Origin: Thermococcus stetteri
GTDB taxonomy: Archaea; Methanobacteriota_B; Thermococci; Thermococcales; Thermococcaceae
DNA length: 64,000 nucleotides
Direction: 5' to 3'
Assembly (NCBI RefSeq): GCF_017873335.1
Contig: NZ_JAGGKB010000004.1
Span: 62,001-126,000 of the forward strand
This document shows, piece by piece, positions 9,109-17,465 of the stretch. Positions within the stretch are counted from its first letter, which is position 1; every line of letters begins with the position of its first letter. Below the pieces are notes generated by a model, which was not told where the DNA came from, made no database searches, and saw only the letters and a program-made list of their open reading frames with translations. Position numbers and translations under genes: made by a program.

Positions 9109-9522
9109 ATGCACTACGAGGAAGTTGAGGTTCTCCTTCAAAGGTCAGAGGACTATATGGAGCTCGCCAACGCCGCTTTTGAGAATGAGAAGTACGATAC
9201 TGCGATCTTCCTCGCGGAGCAGGCTCTCCAGTTTTACCTCAAAGCCCTGCTGATTAAATACGCTGATCTGAGGCTGAGGACTCACTCGGTAAGGGAGCTT
9301 CTGGCGGCCCTTGGGAAAGCCCTTGAGGCGGAGGAGAGTGTCGCTGGCTTCATAAGGTCGCACCGAAGCCTCCTGAGGGAGCTTGAGGATGCCTACATAG
9401 GGGCGAGGTACGAGCCGAGGCGCTACTACCGCGAGGACGCTGAGGAGCTTATTGAGTTCGTGGGGGAGATTTTTGACTTCGTGGAGGGCCTTGCAGATGA
9501 CTTCGAGAGAAAAAGCCCTTGA
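9109..9522 (+). CDS. HEPN-domain protein (COG1895-like)
   Basis: A 137-residue all-helical HEPN protein. The pattern runs LLQRSEDYMELANAAFENEKY, AIFLAEQALQFYLKALL, then RTHSVREL and GARYEPRRYYREDAEE, typical of HEPN proteins paired with minimal nucleotidyltransferases. Such pairs are toxin-antitoxin modules in which the HEPN part is an RNase and the MNT part neutralises it by adenylylation or binding. The strict Rx4-6H RNase motif of HepT is not obvious here, since only RTH/RLRTH is present. ATG 9109 follows GTGGGAGA directly and the conserved region begins there. It overlaps the MNT gene by 26 bp. Confidence 0.85.
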   Translation: MHYEEVEVLLQRSEDYMELANAAFENEKYDTAIFLAEQALQFYLKALLIKYADLRLRTHSVRELLAALGKALEAEESVAGFIRSHRSLLRELEDAYIGARYEPRRYYREDAEELIEFVGEIFDFVEGLADDFERKSP

Positions 9523-9865
9523 GGCAATGATCGAGCGCGGGAGAAAGAGGTACCTCATGATAAAGAACTACAAGCGCTACCTTCCCGTGATAAAGAGGGC
9601 TTGCGAGGAAGTCTTTGGTGAGTGCGAGCTCTACGTCTTCGGTAGCGTCCTGACCGGGAAGTTTACGGCCGGGAGCGACGTTGACCTGCTGATAAAGGTG
9701 AGAGAAGTCCCAAAAAGCCTCCGCGAACGGGCAGAACTTGAGGCGAGAATAGAGGAGCTCGCGGGTCTGCCCGATTATCACCCCTTTGAGTTCCACATCG
9801 TCGATGAAGATGGGTTCAGGAGATACGCAAAACTGCTGAAAGCCGAACTGAAAAAAGTGGAATGA
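9497..9865 (+). CDS. MNT-type nucleotidyltransferase domain protein
   Basis: A 122-residue minimal nucleotidyltransferase of the DNA polymerase beta superfamily. The active-site signature is YVFGSVLTGKFTAGSDVDLL (GSx10-12SDxDL), with a later FEFHIV that supplies the third acidic or strand position. In HEPN-MNT modules this protein is the antitoxin and can modify the HEPN partner. ATG 9497 lies 8 nt after GGAGGG, inside the end of the HEPN gene, so translation is coupled. Convergent with the MFS gene that ends 8 bp away. Confidence 0.86.
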   Translation: MTSREKALEAMIERGRKRYLMIKNYKRYLPVIKRACEEVFGECELYVFGSVLTGKFTAGSDVDLLIKVREVPKSLRERAELEARIEELAGLPDYHPFEFHIVDEDGFRRYAKLLKAELKKVE

Positions 9866-9872
9866 AACGAGT

Positions 9873-10997
9873 CTAGTCTCTCTTTTTTGCAATCCACAGG
9901 AGGAACAGTCCAGCCGCTATGAAGCCCACAAAGCTCGCACCATAGGGCAGCGTTGCATTGATGCTTGCCAACGCACCGGCTATGAACGGCGTCACAAGTC
10001 CGAGGACTCTGTTGTAGCTCGATATCGCCGCATGGAACTCGCTCGTCTTTTCTTTTGGAATCAGCCTGAAGAACCACGAGCGGTAGAAGGGGAACCACAG
10101 CGCGTTGCCGAAGTCTCCGATGGCGTAAACGGCCAATGCAAGCCAGAAGGATGGAGAGAGCGCCATTACGAATGCGTAGAGGGCGTTGAGGAACATCCCA
10201 AACGCTATCGCGTGGAAGCCCTTCCCCTTCGGAACGCGCTCGCTTGCGTATGTACCGACTATTCTCATCAAACTGCTCGCGACGATTATCAGGGTTACTT
10301 CGAAGACCGTCTTGTGTAAAACAAAGACGACGTAGTTTATGAGGATGAACCCCGGAGCGAGCCCCCACGCGAGGGTCAGGAGGGTCTCAAAGGCGAGGAG
10401 AACTTTAAACTCGCCCGCTTTGAATGTGAACCCTTCCGGACTTATCCTCTCCTCCTTCCCGACGCTTGGAAGGAAGAGCCAGAGGTAGGTGACCGTCACG
10501 ACGGAGAAAAGGCCGAAGAAGATGAAGGTCAGCCGGTAGTGCTCCGGTTCAGTGTAGACGTAGCCGAGGAGGTAGCCCATTATCGGAAAGCTCACAATGG
10601 TCGCTATCTCGGGCAATCGGAGGTGCCAGGCAAATATCTCCTCGTACCTGTCCTCTGGATATATGATCTGCTCGTAGGCCCGATAGAGAGGATAGAGGAG
10701 CGTGGAGAGTTTCTCGACCGCCCGACCTCCGAAGAGTATCAGGGGCGCTATCGCTCCCTTGGCGAGGCCATACATGACGTAGGCTATTCCGTCGAGGATG
10801 TCTATCGCTATCAGGCCCTTTTTGATGTCCCAGCGGTTGAAGAGCCTGCCGAATATGTATGTGAGCGGAATGGCGGCGATGTTGACTATCATGAAGAACG
10901 CTCCGACTTCGAGGACGGAGTAACCCGTCATCATGAGGTAGAGCGGGAAGAGAATCCAGACTATCAGCCCAGGGGCTATTAGCGTGTGGTAGATCAT
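9873..10997 (-). CDS. MFS-family transporter
   Basis: A 374-residue integral membrane protein with roughly 11-12 hydrophobic segments and the arrangement of a major facilitator transporter: a charged loop FNRWDIKKG after the second helix, and a central hydrophilic loop (PSVGKEERISPEGF) near residue 190. The substrate is unknown. The start is doubtful. ATG 10997 has no good ribosome binding site, and the ten codons upstream to a TGA (reading IPREAKAY just before the Met) look like coding sequence but contain no start codon. The true N-terminus may be slightly longer with a small lesion. Confidence 0.82.
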   Translation of the reverse strand: MIYHTLIAPGLIVWILFPLYLMMTGYSVLEVGAFFMIVNIAAIPLTYIFGRLFNRWDIKKGLIAIDILDGIAYVMYGLAKGAIAPLILFGGRAVEKLSTLLYPLYRAYEQIIYPEDRYEEIFAWHLRLPEIATIVSFPIMGYLLGYVYTEPEHYRLTFIFFGLFSVVTVTYLWLFLPSVGKEERISPEGFTFKAGEFKVLLAFETLLTLAWGLAPGFILINYVVFVLHKTVFEVTLIIVASSLMRIVGTYASERVPKGKGFHAIAFGMFLNALYAFVMALSPSFWLALAVYAIGDFGNALWFPFYRSWFFRLIPKEKTSEFHAAISSYNRVLGLVTPFIAGALASINATLPYGASFVGFIAAGLFLLWIAKKRD

Positions 10998-11167
10998 GTA
11001 GGCCTTAGCCTCTCTCGGAATCTCGCTTCAGTGCATAGAAAGAGGTGAAAAACTTTGCATTTAAGCTTTTGGGTATTCGGCATGATGCGGCATGAGATTG
11101 AGCCTTGGCTTTCTTCTGCTCACCCTTGACCACAACCGCTAAATGGTTGAGCATCTAACTAAGGATC

Positions 11168-11614
11168 ATGCCCGACGAAGACCTCGCCAGGGAAGTCCAG
11201 GAGCTCAGGGAGGCCCTTGAAGCGCTGAAGAAGAGCTTCGAGATAGTTTCGCACATGGCACAGTCCTACCTTCGGCTCCTCAACCTCTACGCCGAATACG
11301 GCGGGCTGAGCATAGACGTTGTTATTCCAGAGATAAAGCACGACCCGATAGCGAGGGAGATAGTTAAGATTCTCTTCGACCTAAGGAGGGCCAACGTGAG
11401 CCAGATAGCACGGGAGCTCAAGGGGAGGCGCGGGAAAGCATCGCGCAACACAGTCAGGGTAAAGCTTGAGGAGTTGAAGGAGCTGGGAGTTGTGAGGGAA
11501 GTACCGTCTGGGGGAAGCAAAGGCAAGGTCTACGCCCTCTCCCGCGATGTGGTCAGGAAGTGGTTAGAACTGATCGGAATGCCGATTAAGTTTGAGCACG
11601 CTAACGATTATTGA
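11168..11614 (+). CDS. Winged-helix transcriptional regulator
   Basis: A 148-residue protein. Residues 1-45 are a coiled-coil-like helix (LAREVQELREALEALKKSFE). Residues 58-130 form a winged helix: REIVKILFDLRRANVSQIARELKG, a recognition helix SRNTVRVKLEELKELGVV, and a wing GSKGKVYALS. It starts at ATG 11168 near AAGGAT. It ends 11 bp before the next gene, with which it probably shares a transcript. Targets are unknown; it may regulate the two small genes behind it. Confidence 0.78.
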   Translation: MPDEDLAREVQELREALEALKKSFEIVSHMAQSYLRLLNLYAEYGGLSIDVVIPEIKHDPIAREIVKILFDLRRANVSQIARELKGRRGKASRNTVRVKLEELKELGVVREVPSGGSKGKVYALSRDVVRKWLELIGMPIKFEHANDY

Positions 11615-11624
11615 GGTGGTGGAT

Positions 11625-12119
11625 ATGGTAGGCACGGAGAAGATTGAGAAACTGATTGACGAGATCGTTGAGGAGATGAAGACTGCAAAGAGCCCGGAAG
11701 AGCTCGACGCCCTTCAGAGGAAGGTGGACATGCTGGAGGATCTCATAGATGCCATCGAGGGCGACAAGGACATCGAAAAGGCGGCCCAGCTGATGGACAA
11801 GGTAGGACCAATGGTGGAGAGCATTCTCGGTCCACTCAAGGAGCTCCTTAAGGAGCTCTACGACCCGGAGAAGATGGCAGCCATGGGCAAGAGCGTGGCC
11901 GAGTTCTACAAGAACCTCGTGGAGGCAGGCATGGACAAGGAGGCCGCCCTCGAGCTGACGAAGGAGTACATGGCCAGCATAAACGTTGCCAAAACCCTCA
12001 CCGAGACCTTCGCAAACATGATGGCAAGCAAGGGCGGCAACGTGAGCGTTAACATCCCCTTCAGTCACAAAAAGGTCAGGGAAGTCGAGATTGAAGAAGA
12101 GGAGGAGAAGGAGGAGTGA
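11625..12119 (+). CDS. Hypothetical helical protein with acidic tail
   Basis: A 164-residue protein, almost wholly helical and charged, with heptad-like stretches (IEKLIDEIVEEMKTAKSPEE, LDALQRKVDMLEDLIDAI) and a C-terminal run of glutamates. I do not recognise a family. ATG 11625 follows GAGGTGGTGGAT. It lies between a winged-helix regulator and a 73-residue basic protein whose GTG start overlaps its stop codon, so the three genes look like one operon. Confidence 0.7.
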   Translation: MVGTEKIEKLIDEIVEEMKTAKSPEELDALQRKVDMLEDLIDAIEGDKDIEKAAQLMDKVGPMVESILGPLKELLKELYDPEKMAAMGKSVAEFYKNLVEAGMDKEAALELTKEYMASINVAKTLTETFANMMASKGGNVSVNIPFSHKKVREVEIEEEEEKEE

Positions 12120-12337
12120 GCTTAATTAGTTCTCTCCTTAAGCTTCTCTTTTTCCATATTCCCAGGTCTCTCTTCCAAATTGCTGGGATAGTTCGGATTG
12201 TCCGCAGGGGAAGGAGGGCCTTCAGGAAGGCCCTGAAGAGGGAAGGTCTTCCAGAGGATGTTGTTGATGTTCTCGTTGAGGAGTTCTTTGTTGAGGTTGA
12301 CTGGAAGGAGCTAATTTTTAGAAAGGAAAGGGACTAA
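12116..12337 (+). CDS. Hypothetical small protein
   Basis: A 73-residue protein with a hydrophobic N-terminal half (SLISSLLKLLFFHIP), a strongly basic middle (RIVRRGRRAFRKALKREG) and an acidic C-terminal part (VVDVLVEEFFVEVDWKEL). It may be membrane-associated. The GTG start overlaps the TGA of the preceding gene (GTGA), which supports translation. Function unknown. It is convergent with the acetyltransferase gene that ends 4 bp into its tail. Confidence 0.6.
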   Translation: MSLISSLLKLLFFHIPRSLFQIAGIVRIVRRGRRAFRKALKREGLPEDVVDVLVEEFFVEVDWKELIFRKERD

Positions 12338-13143
12338 ACCAGCCCTTTTCTGAACACCAGCACGTTCGGCTCGTCAGTCTCGTCCCAGAGGCTCAGACCG
12401 AGCCGCTTGAGGCCGGGCAGGACCGGCATCATGCTCGCCGGGAGCATGAGCTCAAAGGCTCCGTCCCTCTCCTTCGCCACCCACGCCATAGCCGGGAGCA
12501 TGGCCTTTATGCACCCGAGGCCGAACGAGAGCGGCGTGAAAGTTGTTCTTCCCTTCTCGGCCAGGAACTTGAAGCCCGCTATTTCATAAACCTCTGCCCT
12601 CTTTCTCAGCCACTCAAGCGCTTCCCCGCCCCTGTGGACAAACTTCCAGCCGAGCGGTATTATGCCGAGCGTGAGATCCTCCATCGTCAGCTCCGCCTGC
12701 TCGGGCTCCACCGGCTCAAAGTTCTCAACCTTTCCGGCAAGGCTGAGGAAACGCGCGAGAACCCTAAAGCCGTCCTTCTTCGCCATCGCTATGCTCTCCC
12801 TGTTGAGGAAATACGTGGAGAATTCGAGGGCTTCTATTTTACCCTCTTCAGCCAGCTCCTTTCCTCTCTCGACTATGAAGTTGTGGAGCATTCTTCCAAA
12901 GCCTCTACCGCGGTAGTCCGGGTGTACTCTTAGCCCTTCCATCCAACCGACTTTCCTTGGCAGAAGGGTGAGCTTCGCCGTCCCTATTACCTTTCCTTCA
13001 AGCTCAAGGACGTAGAAGTTCCCGTCTTCAAGCCACTTGTCGAAGACGCGCGCTAAATAATCTTCACCGCCCCACGTCAGCCTCGCTATTTCCTCGATGA
13101 AGGGCTTATCTTCGGGTTTGGCCTCGCGGATGATGGGTTTCAT
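12334..13143 (-). CDS. GNAT-family N-acetyltransferase with C-terminal extension
   Basis: A 269-residue protein. The first 150 residues are a GNAT domain: IREAKPEDKPFIEEIARL, GTAKLTLLP, and the acetyl-CoA-binding loop RGRGFGRML preceded by LRVHPDY. The remaining 120 residues form a second domain (FVHRGGEALEWL ... RKGLV) with a GNAT-like feel, as in archaeal proteins annotated simply as acetyltransferases. The substrate is unknown. It starts at ATG 13143, and a second GNAT gene lies just upstream on the same strand. Confidence 0.85.
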   Translation of the reverse strand: MKPIIREAKPEDKPFIEEIARLTWGGEDYLARVFDKWLEDGNFYVLELEGKVIGTAKLTLLPRKVGWMEGLRVHPDYRGRGFGRMLHNFIVERGKELAEEGKIEALEFSTYFLNRESIAMAKKDGFRVLARFLSLAGKVENFEPVEPEQAELTMEDLTLGIIPLGWKFVHRGGEALEWLRKRAEVYEIAGFKFLAEKGRTTFTPLSFGLGCIKAMLPAMAWVAKERDGAFELMLPASMMPVLPGLKRLGLSLWDETDEPNVLVFRKGLV

Positions 13144-13173
13144 AGCAGTTCACCTGGTAGGGGTTATTCAACT

Positions 13174-13728
13174 TCAGGTTTTAGGACTTTGGGCTTTCCA
13201 CTCTTCTCGAATCAGCTCGTATAATAGCTCGTCTATGTATTTCCCATCGCTCCAAACGTGGTCCTTGAGCCTTCCCGCCGGGGCAAACCCGTTCTTTTCA
13301 AGAACCCTTATAGAAGCCCCGTTATCGGCGTGCACTTTCGCCCATACTTTGTGAAGGTTCAGGTGGTTGAAGGCATAGTTCACCAGAAGGGCCACCACTT
13401 CGGTTCCGTAGCCCTTACCGCGCTCTTCAGTGGCTAGATAGTAGAATATCTCGCCCCACCTCGCCTGGTAGTTTACCCAGTTGAAGCCAGCGACACCAAC
13501 GAGCTTTCCGCTCCCGTTTTCAACCACGGCAAAAATGGGCATCTTGTCCTTGTTCTTCTTCATCTCCTCGTAGAACTCCTCTTCTTCCTCTGGGAGGGTG
13601 AAATAAGCGGAGTTAAAGAGTGCCCTCGCAGTGCTCCGCTCGTTGAACCACTTCCAGCTTTTCCGGAGGTCTTCCTTGAGGAGAACTCCGAGGGAGACTT
13701 TTTCTCCCTTTAGGATTAGTGGTCGCAT
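13174..13728 (-). CDS. RimJ/RimL-type GNAT acetyltransferase
   Basis: A 184-residue GNAT protein of the RimJ/RimL type, which often acetylates protein N-termini or small amines. Signs are LGVLLKEDLRKSWKWFNER, the acetyl-CoA loop ATEERGKGYGTE, VNYAFNHLNLHKVWAKV, and NGASIRVLEKNGF close to the end. ATG 13728 is chosen because GGTGACA precedes it and family similarity starts there; the open frame upstream is non-coding in style. The two GNAT genes are 30 bp apart and may be co-transcribed. Confidence 0.86.
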   Translation of the reverse strand: MRPLILKGEKVSLGVLLKEDLRKSWKWFNERSTARALFNSAYFTLPEEEEEFYEEMKKNKDKMPIFAVVENGSGKLVGVAGFNWVNYQARWGEIFYYLATEERGKGYGTEVVALLVNYAFNHLNLHKVWAKVHADNGASIRVLEKNGFAPAGRLKDHVWSDGKYIDELLYELIREEWKAQSPKT

Positions 13729-13824
13729 TGTCACCACAGAGATTACAACACAAAAGAGTTTTAAAAGTTTGCTTTTGGAGGTAACCTTTTTATGGATTCC
13801 TGTGAGTACCACTTCGGTGGTGGT

Positions 13825-14663
13825 ATGAATCCTCTGATTGTATTCACCCTGGCGTTCCTCCTCTCCATGACGAAAGGCCTGTATACTAAGCCCCTCGTAA
13901 AGATGTTTCAGGAAAATTCGGGGAGATAGCAGGCTACTGGCTATTCACGTCGCTCTTCACGATCTTCCTTGCGGTGCTCGTTACAATCCTGTGCTCTGAG
14001 GTTTACTTCGTCCGCTGGGATTTCCCCTAAGGGATTTTATGATATTTTTCTCATTGGCCCTTTTGAGCCTCGTTCCCGGCATCCTCGAATTTCGGGGCTT
14101 TCTTCGTCCAAAAAACCAAGGAAGAAAAAGAAGAGCTGGAGCTTGCAAAAAGCCTGACCTTTGCTCAGGCGGCCGTTGTCCAGATTATAAGTGCTGCCCT
14201 GCCAGAAGAGCTGGTTAACCGCTATGTTTTCCTGGGCCTTTTATCGCTCTGGAACCCTCTGGCGGGGCTGGTGGGGATGTCCATCTTCTTCGGAATATCT
14301 CACAAGTTCTCGCATCCCAACAGGCGCTGGAGCACTCTCCTATCTAACACTCTCATAGGATTCGTCCTTGGCTGGGCGTATCTTTACACGAAAAGTCTCC
14401 CATTGGTGATGGCGGTTCACTGGCTCGTAGATATGCTCCCTTGGGCATACGTGAGGTACGAGAGTGCTAGAAAGGCGATCCTAGGGATGGCCATCCTTTT
14501 TGCGGTCTTGCCTCCAGTGATCCTCAGGAGCGAACTAACTAAGGTAGCTGATTATCTAGGCGGGGTATACCCAACCAGCGGCTTGCTTTGGGGAGCCTTT
14601 ATAGGACTTTCCATGCTGGGTGTTGCTTACGCCGGGCTTTTAATGAGAAGGAGGAAAGTATGA
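13825..14663 (+). pseudogene. CPBP intramembrane metalloprotease, multiply frameshifted
   Basis: Starting at ATG 13825 (after GGTGGT) the reading is MNPLIVFTLAFLLSMTKG, ending prematurely at GGGAGATAG. The continuation GEIAGYWLFTSLFTIFL lies in another frame after a shift near 13915. A second shift near 14025 (at CCCCTAAGG) is needed to continue LRDFMIFFSLALLSLVPG, and a third near 14105 to reach the C-terminal half. That half holds the CAAX-protease-like motifs: EELVNRY (EExxxR), SHKFSHP and MAVHWLVD. Summed, the pieces give a complete multi-helix CPBP (Abi) protein of about 280 residues. At least three lesions mean decay, or poor sequence here. The last frame alone (14271-14663) would give 130 residues but lacks the EExxxR glutamates. 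Confidence 0.75.
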
Positions 14664-14665
14664 CT

Positions 14666-14977
14666 TCAGCCATCGCTTTTCTCCAGGTGGCTCAGTCTCA
14701 GGTACTCCCCAAGGAATCCTAGGACTTCCCCTGCCTTGGAACCAAGGCCGAGCACCAGCAGAGCTATTGCGAACGTCAACCTCGCCTCCGACAGACCCAG
14801 TTTGTCGGCTGCAAAGCCGTAGACCGCGTAGAAAACAGCCATCACTAATCCAGCGAGCATCTTGTCTAGCGAAAGCAGTGTGACCCTCCTCTCGCTGGGT
14901 ATCCTGTGCTGGAACTCTATGTTCAGGTTGAACCCAAAGGCCGCCGTTAGGATTGTGAGAGTTATCCCACGGGGCAC
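14666..14977 (-). CDS. Small membrane protein, start uncertain
   Basis: An open frame with two hydrophobic segments (ITLTILTAAFGFNL; LAGLVMAVFYAVYGFAA and RLTFAIALLVLGLG) and a charged loop between them. The frame stays open upstream to 15178, but that part overlaps the divergent cbiZ gene and is not convincing. The only plausible in-frame start near the hydrophobic part is GTG at 14977, without a clear ribosome binding site. The true gene may start elsewhere or be degraded. Function unknown. Confidence 0.4.
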   Translation of the reverse strand: MPRGITLTILTAAFGFNLNIEFQHRIPSERRVTLLSLDKMLAGLVMAVFYAVYGFAADKLGLSEARLTFAIALLVLGLGSKAGEVLGFLGEYLRLSHLEKSDG

Positions 14978-15080
14978 TAGTTGCAGAGAGTGGGATGTTA
15001 TGCTCTTCGCATCCCTCGGAGTTTTGCCTCCAATATCGAGAGCGCGACAACTTTTTAATGCGCAATGAGACCACCCCCTC

Positions 15081-15662
15081 ATGAGACACTTCATCCAACC
15101 ATTTGATGAGCCAATGTTGTCTCTGAGCAACGCTCCCCACAACGGGGGCCTCTTTAGGGCTAACGGATTCTTCTTCATGATGGTTCACAAGAACTATTCG
15201 GGTGACTATAAGGCCGACTGCCAGCGGTTCGAGAGGGAGAACAACCTCAAAGACTTCGTCGGCTTCATGACGGCGGCGGACATCGAGAAGGTGTTGGCCG
15301 TCTCGAGGAGCGGAAGCGTTACCGCCTATGTGACAGCCGGAGTAACGAATCCTGCGGTAGCGGGCGAAATACCTCCTCCCTGGAAGCCCGGAACGATAAA
15401 CATAGCCGTCGTGATCGAGGACGGCCTGACCGTTGGGGCCATGGCCAACGCGATAATGACGGCAACGGAGGCAAAGACCTACACCCTTCTGAAGCTCGGC
15501 TACAACGCGACCGGGACGACGAGCGATGGCATTGGAGTTTTCGCCTTCGAGGGAGAAAAAGAGTGGGCGGGAACGGCGACTGAGCTCGGGATAAACATCG
15601 GACGGGCTGTTAGAAAGGCGCTTGAGGAGAGCTTGAGGAAGTGGGAAAAGAACAGAAAATGA
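15081..15662 (+). CDS. cbiZ: Adenosylcobinamide amidohydrolase CbiZ
   Basis: CbiZ removes the aminopropanol tail from imported cobinamides, giving adenosylcobyric acid so that foreign corrinoids can be rebuilt. The 193-residue product has the family pattern: LSLSNAPHNGG, GFFFMMVHKNY, VSRSGSVTAYVTAGVTNPA, then INIAVVIEDGLTVGAMANAI and NATGTTSDGIGVFA. ATG 15081 follows a T/A-rich box (ctttttaatg, about 15050-15059) at a distance fitting a short or absent leader. It lies at the left edge of the cobalamin region and supports a salvage role. Confidence 0.92.
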   Translation: MRHFIQPFDEPMLSLSNAPHNGGLFRANGFFFMMVHKNYSGDYKADCQRFERENNLKDFVGFMTAADIEKVLAVSRSGSVTAYVTAGVTNPAVAGEIPPPWKPGTINIAVVIEDGLTVGAMANAIMTATEAKTYTLLKLGYNATGTTSDGIGVFAFEGEKEWAGTATELGINIGRAVRKALEESLRKWEKNRK

Positions 15663-15671
15663 AGAAGGATG

Positions 15672-16673
15672 TTACATCATTTTCATGAGCCTTCTGTACA
15701 GCTCTTCAACCTTCGCGGAGACCTCTTCAGGTGAGAACCCTGCCTTGATAGCCAGCCAGGTTGCTCCGCCTGCCCCTACGCCCTCCTTGACGTAGCCCCT
15801 CTCATAGTCCCTTAATCCTTTGAACTCGCTCTTCGAAAAGTCGAGGTCGGCTGCGTAGGTGATTACACCTATCTCCTTCGCCGTTTGGAGGAAGGTGGCG
15901 CTTTTGTCACTTACCACCCACTTCGTGGTTGCTATCATGAACCTGCTCAGATCCTCTCCAAGAGCCTTTAGGAGGGCCGAAACGGCCAGCATCTGCGTAC
16001 CGCCCGCTAAAACCACGTTCTTCCTGAAGCCGAGGGAGAGACCGATAACAGTCGCCATCATTGGATCGCCGAACTGCCTGAGGGCTTCGAGCGGGTTGTC
16101 CTTCAGTTGGCCGTTATCAATTCCCACCCTCCTGAAACCCTCCGCTATAACCTTCTCCTTGAGGGTCTGGGGATTTTCCGGTGAAGCTGAGCTCGTCCTT
16201 GCATCGTAGCCCATAGCCCACAGCACCGCCTGGGCCGTGGTGGTTCCGCCGGGAGTTGATTCGCCTATGACAAGCTCATCTACCCCACTCCTGTTCAGCT
16301 CCTCGCCAAGAAGCTTTGCCATCCTGATTATCTCGCCGAACTCCGGAAGGGCCGGCCCTTTCCTGAAGTCCCTTCCAACGGCTGAGCTTATGTGCACGTG
16401 AGGAACTAGGGGGGCCAAATAAGTTCCGCCCCTGACCACGAGGACCGGGAAGTTGGCGAGCTCCCTCGCGGCTTTCGTTATTATAGCCGGCGTTGGGTGT
16501 CCCTCCGGAGTTACGGGTATCGCGTCTATTATCCTCGGCTTCTCATAGAAGAGGTATTCGGCATCCGCCGGAGGTGTGAGCTTGGTGAGCTCAGGCGTTG
16601 CCCCCGCGACGCTTATTCCAGGAATGGTGCTCACCTCTGTGTTCCCGAGAACGAGAAGGAACAGGCTCTCCAT
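15672..16673 (-). CDS. cobT: CobT-related phosphoribosyltransferase-like protein (UPF0284)
   Basis: A 333-residue protein of the archaeal UPF0284/TIGR00303 family, related to nicotinate mononucleotide:dimethylbenzimidazole phosphoribosyltransferase, which activates the lower ligand of cobamides. Visible motifs are [46 protein letters not shown] and the C-terminal [18 protein letters not shown] 16673 follows GGTGGTCTGA. It faces away from the radical SAM-cobQ operon across 54 bp. The exact lower-ligand base used is unknown. Confidence 0.87.
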   Translation of the reverse strand: MESLFLLVLGNTEVSTIPGISVAGATPELTKLTPPADAEYLFYEKPRIIDAIPVTPEGHPTPAIITKAARELANFPVLVVRGGTYLAPLVPHVHISSAVGRDFRKGPALPEFGEIIRMAKLLGEELNRSGVDELVIGESTPGGTTTAQAVLWAMGYDARTSSASPENPQTLKEKVIAEGFRRVGIDNGQLKDNPLEALRQFGDPMMATVIGLSLGFRKNVVLAGGTQMLAVSALLKALGEDLSRFMIATTKWVVSDKSATFLQTAKEIGVITYAADLDFSKSEFKGLRDYERGYVKEGVGAGGATWLAIKAGFSPEEVSAKVEELYRRLMKMM

Positions 16674-16727
16674 TCAGACCACCGTGGACTTTTTATCCAG
16701 ATATATTTAAACCTGTTGGGTGGTCTC
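16674..16727. promoter_or_regulatory. Compact divergent promoter of cobT-like and radical SAM-cobQ genes
   Basis: Only 54 bp separate two divergent cobalamin genes. The T/A-rich core (ttttatcc and atatatttaaa, about 16690-16711) can supply a TATA box in each direction at roughly the right distance from both starts. The two ribosome binding sites, GGTGGT on each strand, flank it. Shared control by one regulator is likely but no operator is recognisable. Confidence 0.5.
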
Positions 16728-17465
16728 GTGAGGGTCTATCACATTGTCAGGTTCAAGAGTGAAAGCGCCTACGTTCTCTTCGACGGCTGCAGCTGGAACT
16801 GCTCCTTCTGCGTGTGGAGGGAGGTAACGCGCTGGAGCCTCTGCCTGCCCGAGGAAACACGCAGGACTCTCGAGGCACTGTGGGAAAATGGAAAGGTCAG
16901 GTATCTTTCAGTTGATGAAGTGGTCGAGAAGCTGGAGGAAGCCGAGGTAACCAGGGCCTTCCTCGGTGGTGGAGAGCCGACTTTAGACCCGGAGCTTAAG
17001 GCTCTAATGCGCGCCCTTCGGAGGGAGGGAATAAAGCCGTGGCTCGTCACGAACGGCGAGAACCTTGACGATGAGATGGTGGAGCTCGCGGAGGGAATAA
17101 CCTTCAGCATAAAGGCCCTTGACGATGACCTCCACAGGGTCGTAACGGGCGTATCGAACGCGAGAGCACTTGAGAACTTCAAACGCTACGCCAAAACCGG
17201 AAAGCTCGTTGCTGAGACTGTATTTGCACCGGGAATTGTTGAGTGCGACGAGATAGAGAGGATTGCCCGTTTCATTGCCTCCATTGACCCAACCATGGCG
17301 CTCAGGATAGACCCGCTCGTCCAGGGCGTGAACCTCGAAAGGGTCGACGATTGCATAGAGCGATTGAAGGGAATCCTTCCCGGTACGAACAGGATTCGGG
17401 TTAAGGGAAAAGTTGAGCCTCCCGAAGTCCTCTACCCGGAGGTGGAAGAATGGGTAAAACCCTGA
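16728..17465 (+). CDS. Radical SAM protein coupled to cobQ, function unknown
   Basis: A 245-residue radical SAM enzyme. The cluster motif is CSWNCSFC (CX3CX2C, about residues 17-24), in the position typical of activase-like members. It is followed by the SAM-binding [10 protein letters not shown] (GGE motif) and later strands [10 protein letters not shown] and [11 protein letters not shown] 16728 is chosen since GGTGGT stands just ahead; the frame upstream overlaps the divergent cobT-like gene. It overlaps cobQ by 16 bp, so the two are translationally coupled. No reaction in cobamide assembly is known to me for this protein. It may modify the lower ligand or activate another enzyme. Confidence 0.85.
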   Translation: MRVYHIVRFKSESAYVLFDGCSWNCSFCVWREVTRWSLCLPEETRRTLEALWENGKVRYLSVDEVVEKLEEAEVTRAFLGGGEPTLDPELKALMRALRREGIKPWLVTNGENLDDEMVELAEGITFSIKALDDDLHRVVTGVSNARALENFKRYAKTGKLVAETVFAPGIVECDEIERIARFIASIDPTMALRIDPLVQGVNLERVDDCIERLKGILPGTNRIRVKGKVEPPEVLYPEVEEWVKP

